From contig JAFECH010000350.1 in NCBI GenBank assembly GCA_018242255.1, positions 56,215 through 120,214 of the forward strand: a stretch of DNA of 64,000 nt, given 5' to 3'. A model generated the notes under the pieces. It was not told where the DNA came from and searched no databases. It was given only the letters and a program-made list of their open reading frames with translations. Position 1 is the first letter of the stretch; each line of letters begins with the position of its first letter. Of the stretch, positions 34,344 to 43,971 are shown in pieces. This DNA comes from Pseudomonadota bacterium (GTDB lineage Bacteria; Pseudomonadota; Alphaproteobacteria; Rhizobiales; Hyphomicrobiaceae). Made by a program: the position numbers and the translations under genes.

Positions 34344-35501
34344 ATGCTGGGCCTTGGTCGTGTCGTTGCGCCCCTTAGGGAGTATTCCTGGTTTCAGGTG
34401 CTCGACGATCGCCGATTGGCGTTGCGTGATCGGATCTATGCAAGCGCGCGTTTTCAGCGAGGGGCCGCTTCGTTTTTGCCCACCCGCCTTATCGCGCGAA
34501 GGCGCGCGCACGACCTATTCGATCTCTGCGCCGGGTTTGTCTATTCGCAGATCCTCGCTGCGTGCGTCGAACTCGGTATCTTCGATCTTCTGCTCGATGA
34601 ACCTCGCGATTTGCGGGCGCTCGCGTGCCATTGCGGGCTGTCAACCGATGCAACCACGCGTCTGTTAGATGCGGCAGTATCTCTGCGACTACTGCAGAGG
34701 CGCTCGCGGGGGCGATACGGCCTCGGGCCGCTGGGGGCATCGATTGCGAAGAATCCGGGCTTGGCCGGAATGATTGCGCACCATCGTCATCTCTACGCTG
34801 ATCTGATTGACCCCGTATCTTTGATGCGGCGTTCAGGGTCGCCCACAGAGCTCGGAAAATACTGGCCCTACGCTGCGGCCCGCCAGCCTGGTGACCTGAG
34901 TTCGGAGGACGTCGCGTCGTATAGCGCGTTAATGACGTCATCGCAGCCTCTTGTTGCCGATGAGGTGCTTGACGCCTATCCGCTCGACGGTCATCGCTGC
35001 CTGCTCGATGTCGGCGGCGGCGAGGGTGCGTTTCTCGCCGAGGCGGCGGCGCGATTTCCCGATTTGCGATTGATGCTCTTCGATCTTCCGGCGGTCGCCG
35101 AGCGCGCGCGGGCGTTTCTTTCGATGCGTGGTTTGACAGGTCGAAGCCAAACATTCGGTGGCGACTTCTTTCGTGATTCTCTTCCGAAGGGGGCAGACGT
35201 TATTTCTTTGATCAGAATCGCACTCGATCACGACGATCAGAAGGTGCTGGTGCTTCTGCGGGCCGCGCGCGCGGCGCTTGATGAGGGCGGCGTGTTGCTG
35301 GTTGCCGAGCCGTTGCAGCACGTCGGTCATGAGCCCATAGCATCCGCATATTTTGAATTTTACTTGATGGCTATGGGTCGCGGCCGTGTGCGTACGCGGG
35401 AAGAATTTACGACGCTGTTGACGCGCGCTGGCTTCAAAAAAGTGCAGTTTCGCAAGGGCCGTCGTGTTCTGCAAACAGGCATCGCAATAGCAACGGCATA
35501 A
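34344..35501 (+). CDS. crtF: Hydroxyneurosporene O-methyltransferase
   Basis: A 385-residue SAM-dependent O-methyltransferase that methylates the 1-hydroxyl of acyclic carotenoids. The dimerisation/helical N-terminal half contains LFDLCAGFVYSQILAACVELGIFD. The SAM site is CLLDVGGGEGAFLAEAAARFP, and the catalytic region is ISLIRIALDHDDQKVLVLLRAARAAL, ending VAEPLQH. The order crtE-crtF-bchC is classic for PGCs. Confidence 0.95.
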   Translation: MLGLGRVVAPLREYSWFQVLDDRRLALRDRIYASARFQRGAASFLPTRLIARRRAHDLFDLCAGFVYSQILAACVELGIFDLLLDEPRDLRALACHCGLSTDATTRLLDAAVSLRLLQRRSRGRYGLGPLGASIAKNPGLAGMIAHHRHLYADLIDPVSLMRRSGSPTELGKYWPYAAARQPGDLSSEDVASYSALMTSSQPLVADEVLDAYPLDGHRCLLDVGGGEGAFLAEAAARFPDLRLMLFDLPAVAERARAFLSMRGLTGRSQTFGGDFFRDSLPKGADVISLIRIALDHDDQKVLVLLRAARAALDEGGVLLVAEPLQHVGHEPIASAYFEFYLMAMGRGRVRTREEFTTLLTRAGFKKVQFRKGRRVLQTGIAIATA

Positions 35502-35505
35502 GAAG

Positions 35506-35523
35506 TGTAATTTTAAGTTGACA
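35506..35523 (+). promoter_or_regulatory. PpsR/CrtJ operator 1 before bchC
   Basis: TGTAATTTTAAGTTGACA, a perfect TGT-N12-ACA. Its last six bases are the -35 TTGACA of the bchC promoter. It is separated by 8 bases from operator 2. Confidence 0.85.
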
Positions 35524-35531
35524 CTAAATGG

Positions 35532-35549
35532 TGTCGTATTAATCTGACA
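35532..35549 (+). promoter_or_regulatory. PpsR/CrtJ operator 2 before bchC
   Basis: TGTCGTATTAATCTGACA, a perfect TGT-N12-ACA covering the -10 TAATCT (16 bases after TTGACA). Paired palindromes 8 bases apart are the known cooperative CrtJ arrangement at the Rhodobacter bchC promoter. Confidence 0.85.
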
Positions 35550-35603
35550 TCATGGAGCAGGGGGCGGCGAATGTCGCCACCTCGCAGTCGTGGGTCATCA
35601 TAT

Positions 35604-36536
35604 ATGGACGCCCTCGCCGTCGTTTTGGAAAAGCCAGAGCATCTCGTTCTAAGCCGTCTCTCTCTTGCGGCAGCTGGCGATGACGATGTTGTTGTCGACA
35701 TCGATTGGAGCGGCGTCAGCACGGGAACGGAGCGGCTTCTTTGGTCAGGCCGCATGCCGCCCTTCCCTGGTCTCGGTTATCCACTCGTCCCGGGATATGA
35801 ATCGGTTGGTCGCGTGCATTCGGCGGGCAGCGCATCCGGGCTGCGTGTTGGCAATCGCGTATTCGTTCCGGGTGCTCAATGCTACGGCAACATTCGAGGG
35901 CTATTTGGCGGAGCGGCGTCACGCGTTGTCGTTCCCGCCCATCGGGTCGTTCCGATCGACGAAGCGCTCGGCGAACGCGGCGTACTTATCGCCCTTGCGG
36001 CGACGGCCTATCACGCGATCATCGCGGGTGCTGTTTCGCCCGATTTAATCGTCGGACACGGCGTATTGGGCCGATTGTTGGCACGCGTTGCAATCGCACT
36101 CGGGAACACGCCTCCGATCGTGTGGGAGCTTAACGATCAGCGCCGAGCAGGTGCGACAGGCTACGAGGTCGTCGCGCCGAACGACGCGCACAAGGGGTTC
36201 CGTGCCATTTACGATGTGAGCGGAGATTCGAAACTGCTCGATACTCTGATTGGGCGGTTGTCGGCGTGCGGCGAAGTGGTGCTTGCAGGCTTTTACTCTG
36301 AGCCGCTGTCGTTCGCGTTCCCGCCTGCATTCATGAAAGAAGCCCGCATTCGGGTCGCAGCAGAATGGCGGCCCGAAGATATCCAGGGCGTGACGAGACT
36401 GATCGAGACGGGGCGCCTTAGTCTCGATGGTTTGATCACACATCGCATGGCCGCCGAAGATGCCGGTGCTGCTTATCGTACCGCCTTCAACGACCCAACA
36501 TGTTTGAAAATGATCTTGGATTGGAGAGCGTCATGA
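35604..36536 (+). CDS. bchC: 3-hydroxyethyl bacteriochlorophyllide a dehydrogenase
   Basis: Oxidises the C3 hydroxyethyl group to acetyl. A 310-residue MDR-type dehydrogenase with GVSTGTERLLWSGRMPPFPG, GYPLVPGYESVGRV, the nucleotide-binding VGHGVLGRLLARVAIALG and AGFYSEPLSFAFPPAFMKE. ATG 35604 aligns with known N-termini (M-x-A-x-V-x-x-x-P). ATG 35571 with an AGGGGGCGG site is an alternative that adds 11 residues. The end overlaps bchX. Confidence 0.95.
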   Translation: MDALAVVLEKPEHLVLSRLSLAAAGDDDVVVDIDWSGVSTGTERLLWSGRMPPFPGLGYPLVPGYESVGRVHSAGSASGLRVGNRVFVPGAQCYGNIRGLFGGAASRVVVPAHRVVPIDEALGERGVLIALAATAYHAIIAGAVSPDLIVGHGVLGRLLARVAIALGNTPPIVWELNDQRRAGATGYEVVAPNDAHKGFRAIYDVSGDSKLLDTLIGRLSACGEVVLAGFYSEPLSFAFPPAFMKEARIRVAAEWRPEDIQGVTRLIETGRLSLDGLITHRMAAEDAGAAYRTAFNDPTCLKMILDWRAS

Positions 36537-37549
36537 GCGGTTGCGGAAACGCGGCTTCGCATTCGTCTGCGCCAAGCATGCAGGATTTCTTGCGTGCGGA
36601 GGCCGCGGTGGAGCCCGATCCCGTCGTTACGGCGGCTCCAACGAAGGAAACGCAGATCATCGCCATTTACGGAAAGGGTGGGATCGGCAAGAGTTTCACG
36701 CTGGCTAACCTCTCTTACATGATGGCTCAACAGGGTAAACGCACTCTGCTTATCGGGTGCGATCCCAAGAGTGACACGACCTCACTTTTGTTCGGCGGTC
36801 GAGCTTGTCCGACAATCATCGAGACTTCGTCGAAGAAAAAACTGGCGGGTGAAGACGTTAAAATTGGCGACGTCTGCTTCAAGCGTGACGGCGTTTTCGC
36901 CATGGAGCTTGGCGGCCCCGAGGTTGGAAGAGGCTGTGGCGGCCGCGGCATTATTCATGGCTTCGAATTGCTCGAGAAGCTCGGATTCCACGAGTGGGGA
37001 TTCGACTACGTACTTCTCGATTTCCTCGGCGACGTCGTTTGTGGCGGGTTCGGCCTGCCGATCGCGCGCGACATGTGCCAGAAGGTGATTGTCGTGGGCT
37101 CGAACGATTTGCAGTCACTCTACGTCGCAAACAACGTTTGCTCGGCAGTCGAATATTTCCGCAAGCTTGGCGGCAACGTCGGCGTCGCTGGCATGGTCAT
37201 CAACAAGGACGATGGTACGGGCGAAGCGAGCGCTTTCTGCAAAGAGGCCGGAATACCGATCCTGGCCGCCATTCCCGCCCACGAAGATATTCGCAAGAAA
37301 AGCGCGAACTACGAGATCGTCGGTCTGCTCGGAGGCCGGTGGGCGCCGCTCTTTGAAGAACTCTCTTTCAATGTCGCGGAGGCTCCGCCGCTGCGGCCGA
37401 AACCGCTGACGCAGGACCAGCTGCTAGGTCTTTTCTCAAGTGAACATACGGGACGGGATGTCGTCCTTCAGCCCGCAACTCTGGAAGACATGTGCGGTGG
37501 CGCAGTCGTCGAGAAGCCGTCCCTCGAAGTCATCTACGAGACCGTCTGA
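36533..37549 (+). CDS. bchX: Chlorophyllide a reductase iron protein subunit
   Basis: A 338-residue nitrogenase-like Fe protein that passes electrons, with ATP, to BchYZ for reduction of the B ring to a bacteriochlorin. The P-loop is [20 protein letters not shown]. The [4Fe-4S] cysteines lie in GGPEVGRGCGGRG and DVVCGGFGLPIARDMCQK. ATG 36533 overlaps the bchC stop (ATGA) and has GGAG upstream. Confidence 0.96.
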   Translation: MSGCGNAASHSSAPSMQDFLRAEAAVEPDPVVTAAPTKETQIIAIYGKGGIGKSFTLANLSYMMAQQGKRTLLIGCDPKSDTTSLLFGGRACPTIIETSSKKKLAGEDVKIGDVCFKRDGVFAMELGGPEVGRGCGGRGIIHGFELLEKLGFHEWGFDYVLLDFLGDVVCGGFGLPIARDMCQKVIVVGSNDLQSLYVANNVCSAVEYFRKLGGNVGVAGMVINKDDGTGEASAFCKEAGIPILAAIPAHEDIRKKSANYEIVGLLGGRWAPLFEELSFNVAEAPPLRPKPLTQDQLLGLFSSEHTGRDVVLQPATLEDMCGGAVVEKPSLEVIYETV

Positions 37550-37578
37550 CTGCGCTCCAAAAGAAGTGGCCAATAGCT

Positions 37579-39198
37579 GTGTCAGAGCAAGAACAATTTG
37601 TAGAACTAGCGACTTCGGAAGTGGTCTACGACCAGCATGCGCAAGTGCCGTCGCTGGACAGCGGCCAAGCGATGGCTGTGAGTGGCGTGTCGTCCACTTC
37701 GAGTGCCGCGTCGCCCAAAGACGATGGTTTAGGGTGCCATGCGGGTAAAGCGCAGTTGCGTAAGGCTGCCGAGGCCGCAGGCAAAACCGAAACGCTCGCG
37801 CGTTATGCGGAGGACTATCCGAAGGGTCCGCACGATCAACCGCAGAGCATGTGTCCTGCGTTCGGTTCGCTGCGTGTCGGTCTGCGGATGCGCCGCACGT
37901 CCACGATTTTGTCAGGGTCGGCCTGCTGCGTTTACGGCCTGACGTTCACATCGCATTTCTACGGCGCACGCCGCACGGTCGGATATGTGCCATTCAATTC
38001 CGAGACCCTGGTTACGGGCAAGCTGTTCGAGGATATTCGAGAGGCGGTCCATAAAGTCGCGGATCCCGAGAAATACGACGCCGTTGTTATCATCAACCTC
38101 TGCGTTCCCACGGCGTCTGGCATTCCACTGCAGCTTCTGCCGAAAGAGATCGACGGCGTTCGCATCATCGGCATCGACGTGCCGGGATTTGGTGTTCCGA
38201 CGCACGCCGAAGCGAAGGACGTTCTCGCTGGTGCGATGCTGAAGTATGCGCGCAGCGAAGTCGAGTTCGGACCTGTCAAGGCGCCCCGCGCCGGGCGCAA
38301 CGATAGACCGACAATTGCATTGCTTGGCGAGATGTTTCCAGCGGATCCGGTGGGCATTGGTATGTTGCTGGAGCCGCTTGGGCTGGCTGCTGGTCCAGTG
38401 GTTCCGACGCGCGAGTGGCGCGAACTGTATGCCGCGCTCGATTGCGCGGCTGTAGCTGCTATTCACCCATTTTACGCAGCATCAATTCGTGAATTCGAGA
38501 CGGCTGGACGTCCCGTCGTCGGTTCCGCACCAGTCGGCCGGGATGGTACAGCGGCGTGGCTCGATGCGATCGGCAAGGTCTGCAACGTCGCGACACAAAA
38601 GATCGATGCGGCTAAGGCCCGCGTCCTGCCCATTATCTCGGCAGCACTCGACAAGATGCCGATCAAAGGCCGCGTGACGCTGTCTGGCTACGAGGGCTCA
38701 GAACTTCTCGTTGCTCGCTTGCTGGTCGAGAGCGGCGCTGATGTTCGCTACGTTGGAACTGCGTGTCCGCTGACCATCTGGTCCGAGACGGACCGAGAAT
38801 GGCTAGCCGCCAAGGGAATAACGGTTACCTATCGAGCTTCACTCGAAGACGATCTCGCAGCGCTTCGCGAATTCGAACCCGACCTCGCGATCGGCACAAC
38901 GCCGGTTGTGCAGAAGGCAAAGGAAATGGCGATTCCGGCGCTGTATTTCACGAACCTCGTCTCTGCGCGGCCTCTGATGGGGCCAGCCGGAGCCGGGTCC
39001 TTAGCTCAGGTCGTCAACGCCGCTCTCGCGAACAAGTCGCGTTTCGACGTGATGAAGGATTTCTTTGAGGACGTTGGACAGAAGACGTCAGCGGGCATCT
39101 GGGAAGACGTTCCGAAGGACAACGTGCAATTCCGCGAGGAATACAAGCGTCGCCTAGATAAAGAATCCAAGAAGCGCAAAGCCGAGGAGATGATCTGA
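37579..39198 (+). CDS. bchY: Chlorophyllide a reductase subunit Y
   Basis: One half of the BchYZ catalytic component (NifDK-like). It has 539 residues. The conserved cysteines lie in [24 protein letters not shown] and [13 protein letters not shown] chose GTG 37579 because earlier in-frame codons overlap bchX. The first 65 residues are low in similarity to what I recall of the family, so the true start may be later. The start of bchZ overlaps its last base. Confidence 0.94.
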   Translation: MSEQEQFVELATSEVVYDQHAQVPSLDSGQAMAVSGVSSTSSAASPKDDGLGCHAGKAQLRKAAEAAGKTETLARYAEDYPKGPHDQPQSMCPAFGSLRVGLRMRRTSTILSGSACCVYGLTFTSHFYGARRTVGYVPFNSETLVTGKLFEDIREAVHKVADPEKYDAVVIINLCVPTASGIPLQLLPKEIDGVRIIGIDVPGFGVPTHAEAKDVLAGAMLKYARSEVEFGPVKAPRAGRNDRPTIALLGEMFPADPVGIGMLLEPLGLAAGPVVPTREWRELYAALDCAAVAAIHPFYAASIREFETAGRPVVGSAPVGRDGTAAWLDAIGKVCNVATQKIDAAKARVLPIISAALDKMPIKGRVTLSGYEGSELLVARLLVESGADVRYVGTACPLTIWSETDREWLAAKGITVTYRASLEDDLAALREFEPDLAIGTTPVVQKAKEMAIPALYFTNLVSARPLMGPAGAGSLAQVVNAALANKSRFDVMKDFFEDVGQKTSAGIWEDVPKDNVQFREEYKRRLDKESKKRKAEEMI

Positions 39199-40646
39199 TG
39201 CTCGTCTCCGATCACGATCGCGCCGGTGGATATTGGGGTTCCGTCTATGCGTTTACGGCCATTAAGGGGCTGCAAGTCATCATAGACGGACCGGTGGGCT
39301 GCGAGAATTTGCCGGTTACCTCCGTGCTTCATTACACGGATGCGTTGCCTCCGCACGAGTTACCGATCGTCGTAACCGGGCTGTCGGAAGATGAACTCGG
39401 TCAGCATGGCACTGAACAGGCCATGAAACGTGCGCATAAGACGCTCGATCCGTCACTCCCTGCCGTTGTCGTGACAGGGTCGATCGCCGAAATGATCGGC
39501 GGCGGCGTGACGCCCGAAGGGACGAATATCAAGCGCTTTCTGCCTCGTACGATCGATGAAGATCAGTGGCAGAGTGCGAACCGCGCCATCAACTGGTTGT
39601 GGACGGAATACGGGCGAAAAAAAATTCCGGCGCTGAAGCCCAGAGCAGAAGGTCAAAAACCGAAAGTAAATATCATTGGGCCGATCTACGGCACGTTTAA
39701 CATGCCTAGCGATCTCGCCGAAATACGCCGGCTGATCGAAGGAATTGGAGCGGAAGTCAATTTGGTTTTCCCGCTAGGCTCGCATCTGGCGGACGTGCCG
39801 AAGCTCGCTGACGCCGAAGTCAACATCTGCATGTACCGCGAGTTCGGACGCCATCTCTGCGAAACGCTTGAACGTCCATATTTGCAAGCTCCGATCGGGC
39901 TTCATTCGACGACAAAATTCCTTCGGACGCTCGGAGATTTGCTCAAAATCGATCCGGAACCATTCATCGAGCGTGAGAAGCACACGACGATAAAGCCGCT
40001 CTGGGATCTATGGCGTTCGGTTACGCAGGATTTCTTCGGGACCGCAAATTTCGCGATCGTCGCCAACGAAACATACGCACGCGGGGTACGAAATTTTCTC
40101 GAAGTCGAGATGGGGCTTCCTTGCGCCTTTTCCTTCGCGAGGCGCCATGGGGTGAAGCCGGACAATGACGCTGTGCGGAAAGCGGTTCAGGAGAAAACGC
40201 CGCTCGTCCTGTTCGGAAGTTACAACGAACGCATGTACCTCGCCGAGATTGGCGGTCGGTCGATTTACATCCCATCGTCTTTCCCCGGTGCCGTGATCAG
40301 ACGGCATATCGGCACGCCATTCATGGGGTATTCGGGCGCGACCTATCTTGTGCAGGAAGTCTGCAATGCTTTGTTCGATGCGCTCTTCAATATTCTGCCG
40401 CTCGGCACAGAGCTCGACAAAGTCGACGCTACGCCAGTCAAGCACCATGAACTTCCTTGGGATGACGACGCACACGATGCGCTCGAAAGCATACTGGAAA
40501 CACATCCAGTTCTGATCCGGATATCGGCCGCAAAGCGGCTTCGCGACGCAGCCGAGCGCGACGCAAGACGAGCTGGAGAAGCACGTGTAACAGCAGCACG
40601 CGTTTCCCAGTCGAGCGTCCTGAATTCAGAAGGAAGAGCCGCATGA
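39198..40646 (+). CDS. bchZ: Chlorophyllide a reductase subunit Z
   Basis: A 482-residue NifK-like partner of BchY. Marks are the N-terminal [20 protein letters not shown], the cluster ligand region [19 protein letters not shown], and the substrate-site region near [18 protein letters not shown]. It is the last bch gene before puf. The puf promoter may lie within its 3' part, as in other purple bacteria; I could not place it. Confidence 0.96.
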   Translation: MLVSDHDRAGGYWGSVYAFTAIKGLQVIIDGPVGCENLPVTSVLHYTDALPPHELPIVVTGLSEDELGQHGTEQAMKRAHKTLDPSLPAVVVTGSIAEMIGGGVTPEGTNIKRFLPRTIDEDQWQSANRAINWLWTEYGRKKIPALKPRAEGQKPKVNIIGPIYGTFNMPSDLAEIRRLIEGIGAEVNLVFPLGSHLADVPKLADAEVNICMYREFGRHLCETLERPYLQAPIGLHSTTKFLRTLGDLLKIDPEPFIEREKHTTIKPLWDLWRSVTQDFFGTANFAIVANETYARGVRNFLEVEMGLPCAFSFARRHGVKPDNDAVRKAVQEKTPLVLFGSYNERMYLAEIGGRSIYIPSSFPGAVIRRHIGTPFMGYSGATYLVQEVCNALFDALFNILPLGTELDKVDATPVKHHELPWDDDAHDALESILETHPVLIRISAAKRLRDAAERDARRAGEARVTAARVSQSSVLNSEGRAA

Positions 40647-40705
40647 CGCAAGTTGCATCAGATGGGACGTGGACGGCAATTGGCCTTAAGCGCAGGGAGG
40701 CTGCG

Positions 40706-40942
40706 ATGGCGATAGATATTACTAGCCACGATGAACGGCAGGCGAATTTCGACCGCAAGCCTTCTGTCGAATATCACCTCATCTTCGCGGCGAGCTTCAT
40801 TATTTTTCTCGTTGCGGCGGTCATCGAGCGACTGATGCCGTGGACTTGGTTGAATTCATCTCGAGATCGCGTTCGCCCATCAGTGTTCGCACGGGCGCTG
40901 GATGCGGCGAAGACCTGCACGGCTTACGCCTTCATGGGCTAG
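40706..40942 (+). CDS. pufQ: PufQ, small membrane protein for pigment-protein assembly
   Basis: A 78-residue protein with one helix (EYHLIFAASFIIFLVAAVIERLM), located between bchZ and pufB exactly where pufQ lies. The ending AFMG and the SVFARALDAAKTCTAYAF stretch match my memory of PufQ proteins outside Rhodobacter. ATG 40706 has a strong AGGGAGG five bases upstream. ATG 40643, overlapping the bchZ stop, would add 21 residues. Confidence 0.8.
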   Translation: MAIDITSHDERQANFDRKPSVEYHLIFAASFIIFLVAAVIERLMPWTWLNSSRDRVRPSVFARALDAAKTCTAYAFMG

Positions 40943-41054
40943 GCCAAATCGTTCGCTCGGCATCGCTGAGCGGGGGTCGCTGCCTCAGGCTGCGATCATC
41001 TCGGCCGCGGCACAAACGCGGTTAAGTCTGAACCATGCATGAGGAGAAACTGAC

Positions 41055-41318
41055 ATGGCAATAGACGAAAGGCGAGGCGGATCGTTATCCGGCTTGACCG
41101 AACAGGAAGCGAAGGAATTTCACAGTATATTCATGACGAGCTTCATCCTGTTCACGGTTATCGCGGTCGTAGCGCATATCCTGGTTTGGATGTGGCGACC
41201 TTGGTTGCCTGGTCCTAACGGCTACGCGTCACTCGATGGCGTCTCTGATGCCGTCAACTACGCCACCGCCGGCGGAATAACGGACGCGGTGAGCTTCGTG
41301 AAATCATTGGTGGCATAG
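41055..41318 (+). CDS. pufB: Light-harvesting 1 beta polypeptide (extended C-terminus)
   Basis: An antenna polypeptide that binds bacteriochlorophyll a and carotenoid around the reaction centre. The core [20 protein letters not shown]...[15 protein letters not shown] has the family's Glu/His pair, the BChl-ligand His and the C-terminal Trp pattern. The protein is 87 residues, about 30 longer than usual. The extra tail ([17 protein letters not shown]...) is mildly amphipathic and would face the periplasm. GAGGAG lies upstream, and pufA follows 11 bases later. Confidence 0.95.
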   Translation: MAIDERRGGSLSGLTEQEAKEFHSIFMTSFILFTVIAVVAHILVWMWRPWLPGPNGYASLDGVSDAVNYATAGGITDAVSFVKSLVA

Positions 41319-41329
41319 GAGAAGGTGAC

Positions 41330-41524
41330 ATGTGGCGACTTTGGCTTCTATTCGATCCGCGTCGTACGCTGATCGCACTGTTTACCTTCCTGTTTGCGCT
41401 TGCGCTGATCATTCATTTCATTTTGCTCAGCACAGACCGCTTCAATTGGCTCGAGGGTGCTCACAGGACGATGGCGCCAAAAGCGGAACTCCAGCAGTCG
41501 GTTCCGAACCGCGCACCGGCCTGA
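41330..41524 (+). CDS. pufA: Light-harvesting 1 alpha polypeptide
   Basis: A 64-residue LH1 alpha chain. [14 protein letters not shown] is the classical N-terminus, [21 protein letters not shown] holds the BChl-ligand His and the C-terminal Trp. AGGAGAAGGTGAC precedes the ATG. A GC-rich hairpin (41516-41536) covers its stop codon. Confidence 0.96.
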   Translation: MWRLWLLFDPRRTLIALFTFLFALALIIHFILLSTDRFNWLEGAHRTMAPKAELQQSVPNRAPA

Positions 41525-41536
41525 TCTTCAGGCCGG
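41516..41536 (+). other. mRNA-stabilising hairpin after pufA
   Basis: CCGGCCTGA (41516-41524) pairs fully with TCAGGCCGG (41528-41536) around a TCT loop, with no T run. Hairpins at this place are known to protect pufBA mRNA from 3' decay and give excess antenna over reaction-centre message. Confidence 0.7.
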
Positions 41537-41642
41537 CATTTGCAGACGACGTAAAGGACGTGGTTCGGAGTTAAGCGCCGAGCCCGTCCACGCCCGATAC
41601 GCCATGAGGCGCGTAAGACGCACGCATCCGGAGGATCGACCT

Positions 41643-42485
41643 ATGGCTATGTTGAGTTTCGAGAGAAAGTATCGCGTTCGTGGCGGCACTCTGATAGGCG
41701 GCGACCTGTTCGATTTCTGGGTCGGTCCGTTCTACGTGGGCTTTTTTGGTGTAACGACGATTCTGTTCGTGATAGTCGGCGTTGCAATGATCCTCTACGG
41801 CGTTTCGCAAGGACCGACGTGGAGCTTATTCCAACTAAGCATCAATCCGCCGGACGTGAAATATGGTCTGGCTTTTGCGCCGTTGAAGGAAGGCGGCATC
41901 TGGCAGATCGTAACAGTGTGCGCCTTGGGATCCTTTATTTCTTGGGCGTTACGAGAGGTTGAAATCTGCCGCAAACTCGGGATCGGTTATCACGTTCCTT
42001 TCGCCTTCGGATTTGCGATTCTTGCTTACGCCACCCTCGTGGTTATCCGCCCCGTGCTGATGGGATCATGGTCTTACGGTTTTCCGTATGGAATTATGAG
42101 CCATCTCGATTGGGTATCCAACACGGGGTACAGCTACGGCAATTTCCATTACAACCCCGCACACATGATCGCGATCACGTTTTTCTTCACAACGTGCCTC
42201 GCGTTGGCTTTGCATGGCGGCGTAATCCTGTCCGCGGTCAACCCCGGACGTCATGAACTTGAGAACGAGCCGGTCAAGACCGCGGATCACGAGAATACGT
42301 TTTTCCGTGACACGATCGGTTATTCGATCGGCACCGTCGGTATTCATCGGCTCGGGCTATTTCTGGCTCTCTCCGCCGTTTTGTTCAGCGCCATCTGCAT
42401 CGTCATTAGTGGGCCGCTCTGGGCAGAAGGCAACGCGTGGGCTGATTGGTGGGACTGGTGGCTGAAGCTTCCAATCTGGGCATGA
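41643..42485 (+). CDS. pufL: Photosynthetic reaction centre L subunit
   Basis: A 280-residue core subunit with five membrane helices holding the special pair and accessory pigments. The start [20 protein letters not shown] is canonical. His ligands lie in [21 protein letters not shown] and [14 protein letters not shown], and the Fe/quinone site is near [25 protein letters not shown] lies 8 bases before ATG 41643. A longer frame starting at 41457 overlaps pufA and is not real. Confidence 0.97.
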   Translation: MAMLSFERKYRVRGGTLIGGDLFDFWVGPFYVGFFGVTTILFVIVGVAMILYGVSQGPTWSLFQLSINPPDVKYGLAFAPLKEGGIWQIVTVCALGSFISWALREVEICRKLGIGYHVPFAFGFAILAYATLVVIRPVLMGSWSYGFPYGIMSHLDWVSNTGYSYGNFHYNPAHMIAITFFFTTCLALALHGGVILSAVNPGRHELENEPVKTADHENTFFRDTIGYSIGTVGIHRLGLFLALSAVLFSAICIVISGPLWAEGNAWADWWDWWLKLPIWA

Positions 42486-42501
42486 GACGATAGGTAACGC
42501 T

Positions 42502-43431
42502 ATGGCACAGTATCAAAACATATTCACGCAGGTACAAGTTCGCGGCCCGGCCGAGTTCGGTGTGCCCGTACGACGAGGATGGCCGCGGCAAGGGCAGCCT
42601 TTCTTTTCGTACTGGGCTGGCAAGTTCGGCGACGCGCAGATTGGTCCCATTTATCTCGGAACGCTTGGGGTGCTCTCTCTCGTATCCGGTTTCATTGCGA
42701 TCGAGATCATCGGCCTCAATATGCTGGCTTCGGTAGATTGGAATCCGATCCAGTTCGTCCGCCGGCTGTTTTGGCTGTCTCTTGAACCGCCGGATGCGAA
42801 GTGGGGTCTAACGATCTTTCCACCTTTGAAAGAAGGTGGTTGGTGGCTGATGGCTGGCTTTTTCCTCACGACGTCCATTCTGCTTTGGTGGGTGCGCATG
42901 TATAAACGTGCCCGCGAGTTGAAGATGGGAACGCATGTGGCTTGGGCGTTCGCGTCGGCGATCTGGCTATTCCTCGTGCTGGGGTATATTCGCCCCATTT
43001 TGATGGGCAGCTGGAGCGTCGCCCCGCCATTCGGAATTTTCCGGCATCTCGATTGGACAAATCAGTTCTCTCTCGATCACGGAAACCTATTCTACAATCC
43101 GTTCCACATGCTCTCGATTGCCTTCCTCTACGGGTCTGCTTTGCTGTTCGCCATGCACGGCGCCACCATCTTGGCCGTTGGGCGGTATGGCGGTGACCGC
43201 GAGTTGGAGCAGATCACGGATCGAGGAACAGCCGCGGAGCGTGCGGCGCTGTTCTGGCGCTGGACGATGGGCTTCAACGCAACCGTCGAATCGATCCATC
43301 GATGGGCATGGTGGTTTGCCGTTCTCTGTCCGCTTTGCGGAGGGATAGGCATTCTTTTAACCGGGACCGTCGTCGATAATTGGTACGACTGGGGCATGAG
43401 GCACGCCTTGGCTCCGACCGCTTATCCCTAG
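42502..43431 (+). CDS. pufM: Photosynthetic reaction centre M subunit
   Basis: A 309-residue partner of PufL. The start [20 protein letters not shown] is canonical. Pigment and iron ligands lie in [20 protein letters not shown] and [19 protein letters not shown]. The Fe-ligand His is in [18 protein letters not shown]. No pufC cytochrome gene follows. A terminator at 43474-43510 comes 43 bases after the stop. Confidence 0.97.
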   Translation: MAQYQNIFTQVQVRGPAEFGVPVRRGWPRQGQPFFSYWAGKFGDAQIGPIYLGTLGVLSLVSGFIAIEIIGLNMLASVDWNPIQFVRRLFWLSLEPPDAKWGLTIFPPLKEGGWWLMAGFFLTTSILLWWVRMYKRARELKMGTHVAWAFASAIWLFLVLGYIRPILMGSWSVAPPFGIFRHLDWTNQFSLDHGNLFYNPFHMLSIAFLYGSALLFAMHGATILAVGRYGGDRELEQITDRGTAAERAALFWRWTMGFNATVESIHRWAWWFAVLCPLCGGIGILLTGTVVDNWYDWGMRHALAPTAYP

Positions 43432-43473
43432 GCGACATTTCGCTCCGTTTATGATGAAGCGTGTGTCCCAACT

Positions 43474-43510
43474 CGAGCGACTTTCGAATTCGGCGGCCGC
43501 TCGCTTTTTT
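43474..43510 (+). terminator. Terminator after pufM
   Basis: CGAGCG (43474-43479) pairs with CGCTCG (43498-43503), with an 18-base GC-containing loop and then CTTTTTT. It separates puf from the 82-aa gene, perhaps only partly. Confidence 0.65.
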
Positions 43511-43635
43511 AGCTAAATGGTTGGTTGGACTGCACGCTGAGTTCAAGCAGGACCGGGAATTTACGAGGTGAGGACAAACCAAATTGCACATGACCCCAGC
43601 GGTCTAGTCCGCCGATCAGCTAGAGGAGACGAATT

Positions 43636-43884
43636 ATGCAGCCAAAGTCAGATGCGCCAAGCGGCACAAGCGTGGCCGTGGCGACCCTAATCGGCTTCTT
43701 TGCAATAACTATTTTTGCGGCTGCGGTCGGTGGCTATATCGGCCGCCACAGTACACCTGAACCGGTTGACGCTGCGGCGGAACCTTCACCGGCGGCGCCA
43801 GCTGCTAATCCAGCGCCAGGTGCTGCGCCCGCCGAGCCGATACCTGAGACTGGCCAAGCTCCTGTGGCTCCAGTGAACCCGTAA
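43636..43884 (+). CDS. Unrecognised 82-aa single-helix protein in the PufX position
   Basis: GAGGAGACGAATT precedes the ATG. Residues 12-36 (SVAVATLIGFFAITIFAAAVGGYIG) form one membrane helix ending in a GGYIG (G-x-x-x-G-like) motif, followed by RH and a 45-residue Pro/Ala-rich tail. It is the first gene after pufM and lies between two terminators. PufX (about 80 aa) occupies this place in Rhodobacter, but I see no sequence similarity that would justify the name. Candidates are a reaction centre-LH1 accessory subunit or a structural membrane-anchored tail protein. Confidence 0.7.
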   Translation: MQPKSDAPSGTSVAVATLIGFFAITIFAAAVGGYIGRHSTPEPVDAAAEPSPAAPAANPAPGAAPAEPIPETGQAPVAPVNP

Positions 43885-43927
43885 CGCGATCGAGGCGCTA
43901 CGCGCTTGAGTACTCGGTAATAGAAAA

Positions 43928-43960
43928 CACCGCGAAGATCGCTCTTCGCGGTGCTTTTTT
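43928..43960. terminator. Bidirectional terminator
   Basis: CACCGCGAAGA (43928-43938) pairs with TCTTCGCGGTG (43943-43953) around TCGC. CTTTTTT follows on the plus strand and GTGTTTTC on the minus strand. It ends the 82-aa gene from the left and the cytochrome c2 gene from the right. Confidence 0.88.
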
Positions 43961-43971
43961 ATTGGTAAAAT

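Noticed and set aside
43636-43884. Naming the 82-aa protein PufX
   Set aside because: Position and size fit, but no recognisable residue pattern of PufX is present, so only a neutral description is given.
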